A DNA stretch of 33,408 bases. Source: Candidatus Pacearchaeota archaeon. GTDB taxonomy: Archaea > Nanobdellota > Nanobdellia > Pacearchaeales > GW2011-AR1. Both the position numbers and the translations under genes were made by a program. The stretch is taken from the NCBI GenBank assembly GCA_018303885.1, contig JAGVXG010000010.1:1-33408 (forward strand), read 5' to 3'. This document shows positions 6,829 through 13,736 of the stretch, piece after piece; the first letter of the stretch is position 1; each line of letters begins with the position of its first letter. The notes beneath the pieces are model-generated. The model saw only the letters and a program-made list of their open reading frames with translations, did no database searches and was not told the DNA's origin.

Positions 6829-8553
6829 TCATTTTCTCTCTTCAATTAATTCTTTAATTTCTTTAATAAAACCATCAGCTTTAACATCATATTTAACTTT
6901 TCCTTCATGCCTGACTGCCAGCGTATTTTTTTCTTGTTCTTTATCTCCGATTAAAATTACAAAAGGAATTCTCATCAGCTCTGCTTCTCTTATTTTTGAA
7001 TTTACAGGAACTGCTCTAAAGTCAGCATCAATTCTCAATCCAGGAATGCTCTCTGCCAGTTTTTTAATTGTTTTTTTTGCATATTTAACATTTCTGTCTG
7101 TAAAGCTTAAAACACGAATCTGAACAGGAGCTAACCAAGCGGGCAAGCGTCCGTTTGTATGTTCTAATAAGATTCCTATAAATCTTTCCAAGCTTCCATA
7201 AAGAGTCCTGTGAAGCATAACAGGCCTTTTCTTTTTATTGTCTTTATCAACATACTCAAGCTCAAAACGTTCAGGCATTGAAAAATCAAGCTGGATTGTT
7301 CCACATTGCCAGGTTCTTCCTAAAGAATCTTTCAAATGAAAGTCTATTTTTGGGCCGTAAAAAGCCCCGTCGCCTTTATTGACTTTGAATTTCATTTTTG
7401 ACTTCTTTAAAACTTTTTCAAGTATCTTCTCCGCCGCTGTCCATTGCTTATCTGTTCCGATTCTCTTTTCAGGTCTAGTTGACAACTCCAATGAGTACTC
7501 GAAGTCAAATTTAGAATAAATAGCATCATCGAGTTCAATAATCCCCTTGATTTCTTCTTCTAATTGATCTTCTGTGCAAAAAATATGTGCGTCATCTTGG
7601 GTAAATTGTACCACTCTGAATAAACCTCCCAAAACTCCTGAAAGTTCCTGCCTGTGCACAATTCCAAGCTCTGCTACTCTTAAAGGAAGCTCTTTGTAAC
7701 TTTTAGGCGAACTCCTATAAACAACCATCCCCCCAGGGCAATTCATTGGCTTCACAGCAAAGTCTTTGTTCTCATAATTTGACAAAAAAATATTTTCTTT
7801 ATACTTCTCCCAATGTCCCGAAATCTTCCAAAGTTTTGCGTCCATTATTTGGGGTGTTGAAATTTCTTTGTAACCTCTATTTCGTTGAAGCTCCCGCCAA
7901 AATTCAACAAGCTCGTTTCTTATAATTAATCCGTTGTTATGCCAAAAAACCATTCCAGGAGCTACTTCACTAAAGCTAAACAAGTCCATTTGCTGCCCCA
8001 GTATTCTGTGGTCATTATCTTTTAGCTTAGAAGAATCTAACTTGGATTTTGATATTTCGTTGAGAAGTTTCTTTGGGTCATAATCTTCTGATTTTTCTAT
8101 TTGCCTTGATTTTTTTTCTTCTTTAATTGTGGCTAAACTGCCGAAGCTTCTGCTCAGCTCGCTTAACGGATGCCCCTTAACTTTTAATTCAAATTCTTTA
8201 TAATATCCAAACGGTGCCTTTGTAACTTTGAAATCTTTGCTAAGTTCTTTTTCAGCTTTTTCAAGAATCTCAACAGCAATATTCGGCGACGCAAGATTGC
8301 TTGAAAGATGAGCGTATGGATAAAGCACAATATTCTTTGCTTTAACTTGCGAGGCAACATCTTTGACATTTTTCACAAGTTCACTTACAGAGGCCTGAAC
8401 AGAGTCGCCTTTCTCAACAGCAGTTAGAACAACCAAAGCCTCAGAAACTTTCTGTTCTTTTTTCTCCTGTTCTGATAAATCAGAAACGCTTTTCAGGGCT
8501 TTTTTCAATGGCTTAAAATTAATGTAATCAACATGCAATGTTAGGATTTTCAT
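6829..8553 (-). CDS. thrS: Threonyl-tRNA synthetase, archaeal type
   Basis: Charges tRNA-Thr with threonine in the cytoplasm. Residues 1-140 form the archaeal N-terminal editing domain, related to D-aminoacyl-tRNA deacylases, with HVDYI and YPYAHLSSNLASP; it hydrolyses mischarged Ser-tRNA-Thr. The class II catalytic core spans about residues 190-460. It has zinc ligand Cys272 in MNCPGG, a His in DDAHIF (about 323) and a third His in MLHRTLYGSLER. The motif 2 loop is LFRVVQF. The anticodon-binding domain occupies about 465-574. At 574 residues it is slightly compact for archaeal ThrRS but complete. It is on the same strand as the small ORF and trpS upstream. The AT-rich gap before it has TATA-like sequence. 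Confidence 0.97.
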   Translation of the reverse strand: MKILTLHVDYINFKPLKKALKSVSDLSEQEKKEQKVSEALVVLTAVEKGDSVQASVSELVKNVKDVASQVKAKNIVLYPYAHLSSNLASPNIAVEILEKAEKELSKDFKVTKAPFGYYKEFELKVKGHPLSELSRSFGSLATIKEEKKSRQIEKSEDYDPKKLLNEISKSKLDSSKLKDNDHRILGQQMDLFSFSEVAPGMVFWHNNGLIIRNELVEFWRELQRNRGYKEISTPQIMDAKLWKISGHWEKYKENIFLSNYENKDFAVKPMNCPGGMVVYRSSPKSYKELPLRVAELGIVHRQELSGVLGGLFRVVQFTQDDAHIFCTEDQLEEEIKGIIELDDAIYSKFDFEYSLELSTRPEKRIGTDKQWTAAEKILEKVLKKSKMKFKVNKGDGAFYGPKIDFHLKDSLGRTWQCGTIQLDFSMPERFELEYVDKDNKKKRPVMLHRTLYGSLERFIGILLEHTNGRLPAWLAPVQIRVLSFTDRNVKYAKKTIKKLAESIPGLRIDADFRAVPVNSKIREAELMRIPFVILIGDKEQEKNTLAVRHEGKVKYDVKADGFIKEIKELIEERK

Positions 8554-8645
8554 AAAAGTCAGAAGGAAAGCAAGTTTAAAAAATTATTGAGTTAATCTTA
8601 TATAAAAATTCTTTTATAAATTTGCATAATTTTATATTTTTAAAA

Positions 8646-8876
8646 TTAACAGCGACGACCGTTACCATTACCATTGCATTTTTTATAATCTTTATACATC
8701 TCTCCTTTCATTTGGTGCCATCTACCTAAAACAGTTCTTCTTGTCACAAAAATATATTGGCCATTTTGATATGCCCTTCTTTGTTCATATTTAAGTAATT
8801 GTCTTACTCCATAAAAAGTAAGTCCTGTTCTAAAATCATCATAAGATAAAACCTCATCAATCACCTCTTCAAGCAT
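8646..8876 (-). CDS. Small basic protein, 76 aa
   Basis: Small protein between thrS and trpS, same strand. The track's TTG start (8885) is replaced by the ATG at 8876, which has GGGG five to eight bases upstream. The sequence is rich in aromatic and basic residues. It has an acidic N-terminal helix (MLEEVIDEVLSYDDF), then LTFYGVRQLLKYEQRR, FVTRRTVLGRWHQMK and a short Cys/Asn/Gly tail (NGNGNGRRC). The VRQLLKYEQRRAY and RRTVLGRWHQ segments suggest a nucleic-acid-binding role, but I recognise no family with confidence. The gene is supported by its own intergenic space rather than by homology. Confidence 0.5.
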   Translation of the reverse strand: MLEEVIDEVLSYDDFRTGLTFYGVRQLLKYEQRRAYQNGQYIFVTRRTVLGRWHQMKGEMYKDYKKCNGNGNGRRC

Positions 8877-8933
8877 AAACCCCAAAAAATAAAATCATTT
8901 ATTAATTTTTGTTACTATAAAAATAAATAACTA

Positions 8934-10055
8934 TTACATCTTAAAAATAAATTTATCAACTTCTTTTTTCGCAATCTCCCTTCTTTTCTGGTGTTCTGCT
9001 AAAAAAGCATTTATTTTTTTTATCAGGTATTCTTTTAACTCTCCTGTAAGCAACTTTCCGCTTCTGTAATCTTCTTCAATCTTCCCCAGTTTTTTATCTT
9101 CAGGCTCGAAAAACATTCTTAGATATTGAAAACTTACATCAACATCAGGATTTCCGCCTTTCTTTCTATGCTCTTCAACCGTATCTCTACCGCCTGAAAA
9201 AGCATATTTTCGAATCTTGGTTTCAACTTCTTTTGGAGAATCCGTGGAAAAAATAGCGGAACTTTCCTTGCTACTGCTCATTTTCCCTCCTGTTCCAGTC
9301 AAAGGTGGAAGAAACATTCCGTGAACAATTGCTGGCTTATAATAACCTAATTTAGGATAAACATCTCTAGCAACCCTAAAATGTGGGTCTTGGTCTATGG
9401 CAAGAGGTATCAAGCAAGGGATATTTTTTTTATTTAAGATAGAAGGAACAATAGCAGGAACAGCTTGCATGCTTGTATAGAAAATCTGGCCAATATTGTA
9501 ATCATTAGTGAATCCAAAAGCAGCCTTCACAGTAGAAAAATTAATTTTTTTTGCAAATTTTATTGCTTCTGGGTACAATAAGGACGCGTGTTTTGTATCA
9601 ACCAAAAAATGTGTTTTTTTTGGATCAAAACCAACAGCAATAGCATCTAACATGTTATCATGAGTCCATTTTTGGATTTCATCATAAGACTTATCTGTAA
9701 AAAGGAATTTCTCATCATCTGTAAACTGAAACCATAATTCAACACCAAACTTTTCCTGAAGCCACTTGGTAAAATACCATGTCTGCAAATGTCCGAGCTG
9801 GACTCTGCCAGAAGGCCCTCTGCCCGTATACAAAAAGAATTTGTTTCCTTTTTCATATTCATCAAGAAGCCAGTTTAAATCCCTATGAGAAAAGAATACT
9901 CCTCTTCTTAACATGAAATGTAAGTCTTTAGTGTGTCTTTTTATTCTATCAAGGATCTTGGAATCTATTTTTTGGACCCCAAACTCCTTAATCAGTTTGT
10001 CATAATCTATTTCTCCAGATACTTCCCAGGGCGTCACTTTCATTTTCTTGTCCAT
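8934..10055 (-). CDS. trpS: Tryptophanyl-tRNA synthetase, archaeal/eukaryotic type
   Basis: Class I synthetase charging tRNA-Trp. The HIGH-equivalent motif is GPSGRVQLGHLQ (about residues 80-91) and the KMSKS-equivalent is GGKMSSSKES (about 260). Both are in the form usual for archaeal and eukaryotic TrpRS, with KMSSS rather than the bacterial KMSKS. The FTDDEKFLF and AIDQDPHFRVARD segments of the Rossmann core are present. The 373-residue length is normal for the archaeal family. The start ATG at 10055 is the first in frame. The 225-base gap upstream separates it from the divergent cyclase-like membrane protein gene. Confidence 0.97.
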   Translation of the reverse strand: MDKKMKVTPWEVSGEIDYDKLIKEFGVQKIDSKILDRIKRHTKDLHFMLRRGVFFSHRDLNWLLDEYEKGNKFFLYTGRGPSGRVQLGHLQTWYFTKWLQEKFGVELWFQFTDDEKFLFTDKSYDEIQKWTHDNMLDAIAVGFDPKKTHFLVDTKHASLLYPEAIKFAKKINFSTVKAAFGFTNDYNIGQIFYTSMQAVPAIVPSILNKKNIPCLIPLAIDQDPHFRVARDVYPKLGYYKPAIVHGMFLPPLTGTGGKMSSSKESSAIFSTDSPKEVETKIRKYAFSGGRDTVEEHRKKGGNPDVDVSFQYLRMFFEPEDKKLGKIEEDYRSGKLLTGELKEYLIKKINAFLAEHQKRREIAKKEVDKFIFKM

Positions 10056-10241
10056 TTTATAATTAAGATGGTTCGTCTTTTAAAATTATCTCTATAAGAT
10101 ACTTTGTATAGATTAAGTTTATTTAATAGAATAATTCATAAAGTTAATGTAGCTAATGCCCTTTCATTTTTTGGAGCTAATTAATCATAATTTTGATAAG
10201 ATTAAAGATATAATATACTCTGCACAATCACAAACATCTTC

Positions 10242-10261
10242 TATAAATATATTTATAAATA
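10242..10261 (+). promoter_or_regulatory. Palindromic TATA box
   Basis: TATAAATATATTTATA (10242-10257) is a perfect 16-bp palindrome containing the TATA element for the downstream gene, with its 3' half about 25 bases before the ATG at 10281. The rest of the 10056-10280 gap is AT-rich and shows no other feature. Confidence 0.5.
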
Positions 10262-10280
10262 AGTCAGGACTTTAAGATTC

Positions 10281-12323
10281 ATGAAAAAAATCATCACGAT
10301 ATCCTTATTACTCCTATTTCTTCCGTTGATATCTTCAGAAATAATAATAAATCAGCAACCAGATGCAATTTACAATTTAGGAGATGTAATCACTGTTCCA
10401 ACAACGGTAAAATCTCCGAAAAGCGTCGCCGGATTCTTCCAGATGGACTTAATTTGCTCGGGAATCCAAGAAAATTTTTACAAGAACGGAGTAAGCCTCT
10501 CTCCTGGGGAAGAGAAAAAAATCGAGGCTTCTCTTGTTCTAACAAAAAGCGTCATAGGTGAAATGAAAGGAAACTGTACAATTAAAGCTTTTTTAGGGAA
10601 TGACTTCTCACTGACAAATAATTTCAAAATCTCTGATTCTATAGCAATAAAAACGACTTTTGAAATTGTTGAGTTCAACCCTGGAGAAACCATAACTCTT
10701 TTGGGACAGGCGCTTAAAGAAAACGGAAAAGCAGTCAACGGACTCATAGAACTTTCAATAATAGAAGACAATTCCTCAAGAATTAGCCAAGCCGGAACAA
10801 TAAACAACGGTGCTTTTTCAATTAGTCTTTCTCTTCCAGAAAATATTAAAGCAGGGAATTATCTCATCAAATTAAATGCATATGAACAGGATATTGATAG
10901 CCAAACAACAAACAACGGTTTTCTAAACCAGAATATTCTTGTAAAGCAGGTTCCAACAAGCCTCGAAATTGTCTTTGACAGTTCTGAAGTGCAACCAGGA
11001 ACAAGCTTAAGAGTAAAGGCTGTTCTTCATGACCAAACCGGGGAAAAGATACAATCCTTAACATTCTTATCAATAAAAAACAGAAATAATAAAATCTTGG
11101 AGCAGGTTGAAATTGAAACAGACCAATTCTACGAATTTCCAGTAGAATATAATGAACTTCCTTCATCTTGGAAAGTAGTTGCTGTTTCAAACAAACTAAC
11201 AAGCGAGGCAAATTTCACAATACTCGAGAAAGAAGCAATAAAAATTGAAATTGCAGATAAAATAGTAACTATCACAAACATGGGTAATGTTCTTTATAAC
11301 AAAACAGCTCTTGTAAAAATTGGAAACCAGTCATTAAACATAGACGTTTATCTCGAAGTCGGAAAAAGCCAGAAATATGTCCTGACTGCGCCAGACGGCA
11401 GTTATAGTATAGAAATTTCAACAGGAGAAGAAAACGCCTCGGCAACAAACGTTGTTCTTACGGGAAAAGCAGTAGATGTGAAAAAAGCTCCTGGAAATCT
11501 TGGCAGTATTATAAGATATCCTTTTGTCTGGATTTTTATTGTCATCATTTTAGCTTTTGCAGTTTTCATTTTCGTGTCCAGAAGCTCAAAGAAGAGTTTT
11601 TTTGGATACATAACTTCAAAAATTCCAAGAAAACACAGTGACTCTAGTCAGGGTGTTGGCCAAGGTCTTAATCATGGTTATGAAATGGTTCCGTTAACAA
11701 AAGGCTCTTTGATAAGTTCAAGAAACAAGGCAGAAATTTCTCTTTCTATAAAAGGAGATAAACAGGATGTGAGCGTTGTTTCCCTGCATATAAAAAATCT
11801 TAAAACAATCCAAACAAAAAGCGGGTTGGAAGAAACTCTTCAAAAAATCGTTGACATAGCAGAAAGCAAGAAAGCGGCAATATACGAAGACAGCAGTTCG
11901 ATAATTTTCATACTATCTCCAAGTTTAACAAGGACATTCAAAAACGAAAAAGCTGCTTTGGAAATCGCACAATCGGCAAAGGAAATCTTATTGCACCATA
12001 ACAAGATGTTCAAGCAAAGAATTGAATTTGGAATTTCCTTGAACCATGGGCCAGTTATAGGAAGTTATGAAAACCATGTCTTTAAGTTCAGTAGCATAGA
12101 CACGACATTATCTGCAGCCAAAAAGATCTCTTCTTTGGCTAATGAGGAAATTCTTTTAGGAGAAAAAATAAACGATAAGCTTCGTTCTGAGGTAAAAACA
12201 ATAAAACAAAATAAATCAGGCATTGATGTCTACGCAATAAAAGAAATAAAAAACCCAGAACAGCACGCAAAGTTCATAAAAAACTTCACAGAAAGATATG
12301 AAAGGGAACATGGAAAAAGATGA
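10281..12323 (+). CDS. Single-pass receptor-like protein with degenerate class III cyclase domain
   Basis: A 680-residue type I membrane protein. It has a signal peptide (1-19) and an extracellular part (20-405) of beta-sandwich character with PGETITLLGQ and PGTSLRVKAV, as in Ig-like or CARDB-type folds. The transmembrane segment is about 413-432. A basic linker leads to a cytoplasmic domain at about 485-660. That domain follows the class III nucleotidyl cyclase pattern: VSVVSLHIKNL, an AAIYEDSSSIIFIL strand pair, RIEFGISLNHGPVIGSYE, and SIDTTLSAAKKISSLA then EEILLGEKI. By eye the first metal Asp is His503, while the second (Asp537) remains. The catalytic Asn-Arg pair of VNLAAR reads TLSAAK. 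It is probably catalytically inactive and may act as a sensor or ligand-binding module. Ends one base before the convergent neighbour's stop. Confidence 0.75.
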   Translation: MKKIITISLLLLFLPLISSEIIINQQPDAIYNLGDVITVPTTVKSPKSVAGFFQMDLICSGIQENFYKNGVSLSPGEEKKIEASLVLTKSVIGEMKGNCTIKAFLGNDFSLTNNFKISDSIAIKTTFEIVEFNPGETITLLGQALKENGKAVNGLIELSIIEDNSSRISQAGTINNGAFSISLSLPENIKAGNYLIKLNAYEQDIDSQTTNNGFLNQNILVKQVPTSLEIVFDSSEVQPGTSLRVKAVLHDQTGEKIQSLTFLSIKNRNNKILEQVEIETDQFYEFPVEYNELPSSWKVVAVSNKLTSEANFTILEKEAIKIEIADKIVTITNMGNVLYNKTALVKIGNQSLNIDVYLEVGKSQKYVLTAPDGSYSIEISTGEENASATNVVLTGKAVDVKKAPGNLGSIIRYPFVWIFIVIILAFAVFIFVSRSSKKSFFGYITSKIPRKHSDSSQGVGQGLNHGYEMVPLTKGSLISSRNKAEISLSIKGDKQDVSVVSLHIKNLKTIQTKSGLEETLQKIVDIAESKKAAIYEDSSSIIFILSPSLTRTFKNEKAALEIAQSAKEILLHHNKMFKQRIEFGISLNHGPVIGSYENHVFKFSSIDTTLSAAKKISSLANEEILLGEKINDKLRSEVKTIKQNKSGIDVYAIKEIKNPEQHAKFIKNFTERYEREHGKR

Positions 12324-12324
12324 T

Positions 12325-12762
12325 TTATTTTATTGAACTATCAGAGGGTTGTAAAGTCTCAATACCTTGAATATAATATCTCGTGCTTCCTCTTGTTGGA
12401 AAAGGGATAATAGATTGAATATAACTAATTTTAATTTTTTGCTGATTGTTTAAGGCATCTTGTAACTTATAAACAAGACTATCAACATTTTCGTCATGAT
12501 CTGTTTTTCGGTCAATGCTAAAATTCCAAAGGTTCGCTCCAACACTTCTTCCTCCGACAATTCCTTCTAATGCCATTTGCCCTTCATGTGTTTTCCAAAA
12601 TAAGCCTTTTTTTGAAACCTTGTTTATAACTCCAACTCTTTCGCCTTGAGAATAATCTATGCTATTCACTAATCGGCATGTTCCGCAAGTTGCCACTAAA
12701 GCGGCTCCCGTTAATAGAGTTCCTATTCCAAATTTTTGTAATCGATTACTGGGATAACTCAT
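12325..12762 (-). CDS. Membrane-anchored protein of a bacterial-like family
   Basis: 145 residues. A hydrophobic N-terminal segment (about 10-27, GIGTLLTGAALVATCGTC) acts as anchor or signal. It is followed by GERVGVINKVSKKGLFWKT, HEGQMAL, a WNFSI strand and a closing STRYYIQGIETL. This pattern (RVGxxxKxSxKGLxxKTxEG with a later WxFSV) matches a family of small membrane-anchored proteins widespread in bacteria, often mislabelled 6-phosphogluconate dehydrogenase; this is from memory. The function is unknown. It is convergent with the cyclase-like gene, with one base between the stops. Transfer from bacteria is possible. Confidence 0.7.
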   Translation of the reverse strand: MSYPSNRLQKFGIGTLLTGAALVATCGTCRLVNSIDYSQGERVGVINKVSKKGLFWKTHEGQMALEGIVGGRSVGANLWNFSIDRKTDHDENVDSLVYKLQDALNNQQKIKISYIQSIIPFPTRGSTRYYIQGIETLQPSDSSIK

Positions 12763-12831
12763 AATTTCTTCATCAACTCCAACTTTATAAATCTTTCTCT
12801 TTTGTTACCTTTTAAGAATTAAAACAGTATT

Positions 12832-13500
12832 TTATCTCTTCTTCTTTGTCGTTTCCTTTTTTTCCGTCTTCTCCGTAATCTTCTTTACAAAATCAGCATT
12901 GGAAAACTTCAGTCCAAGCCCAATGCCTATAAGCACCAAGCCAAAAATGAAAGATATCCAGAATACCATAAGCGCTTTGCTAAAAAATATGTTTAAGAAA
13001 GTCGACAAAACACTAATTTCTCCAGGAATAAACAAAGATATTAATCCTTTAATCTTAAGCAGTGGAATAGAAGAAAGTATCAAAATGCTCCCAACAATAA
13101 CAGGCCAGTTTAGCTTGTTTTGCACCAAAAAGAAAATCAAACCTACAAGCGCGAGTGAAATCAGCAGAGAATAGTAAAATTTTTCTTTCCAATAATCTTT
13201 TGCTTTTTGAGATACCAAAAACAACGGTGTTTGCTCTGTGGCGAGGCAATTCCAAAAATCGCAATCATAATTTTTATAGTAAGAATCTTGTAAAAGTTCT
13301 CGTACTGCTGTCTCATTAAATAAAGCCCTATTTTCATCGTTTAATCCTTTTGATAATTCTTGAATTACCGGACCGAGTTCTTTCTGAACATTTTCATATT
13401 TGAGTGAAGTGCTCACAATCAAAAAAGAACCAGCTGCAAAAAAAGACAAAAGTAATAAAATGCTTAAAATGAAAAGTGAACTGCCTCTAAAAAATCCCAT
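12832..13500 (-). CDS. Four-helix integral membrane protein
   Basis: 222 residues with an N-terminal membrane segment (about 8-29), an external loop of about 75 residues with two Cys (DCDFWNC) and conserved-looking acidic residues, then about three more hydrophobic segments (about 108-126, 131-147, 175-196). It ends in a lysine-rich cytoplasmic tail (KKITEKTEKKETTKKKR). Proteins beginning GFFRGSSLFI with this layout recur in DPANN genomes as far as I recall, without assigned function. The Cys pair in the external loop could form a disulfide. It lies upstream of the bacterial-like membrane-anchored gene on the same strand, 69 bases apart. Confidence 0.7.
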   Translation of the reverse strand: MGFFRGSSLFILSILLLLSFFAAGSFLIVSTSLKYENVQKELGPVIQELSKGLNDENRALFNETAVRELLQDSYYKNYDCDFWNCLATEQTPLFLVSQKAKDYWKEKFYYSLLISLALVGLIFFLVQNKLNWPVIVGSILILSSIPLLKIKGLISLFIPGEISVLSTFLNIFFSKALMVFWISFIFGLVLIGIGLGLKFSNADFVKKITEKTEKKETTKKKR

Positions 13501-13736
13501 ATCGAGTTAATGTAAAAAGTGTTTATAAATTTTATATTGTGAAAGCTAATAAAAAAGTTAATTATTGTGTTTTTATATAAGATAAACTAAAAGTTATTAG
13601 TCGGATAAAACCATGCCAAAGTTAAAGAAGGCCAGATGTTAAAACCATAACTTATGAAAAACTTTAGAAATCTTTAACAGAACTAATCAACAAAATTAAC
13701 AAAAACCTTTATTAACTATTTCAGTTTTTATATGAT

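Noticed and set aside
13501-13736. Short ORF (ATGCCAAAGTTAAAG...) upstream of ppsA
   Set aside because: It encodes only nine residues with no conserved feature; the gap is better read as an AT-rich leader.
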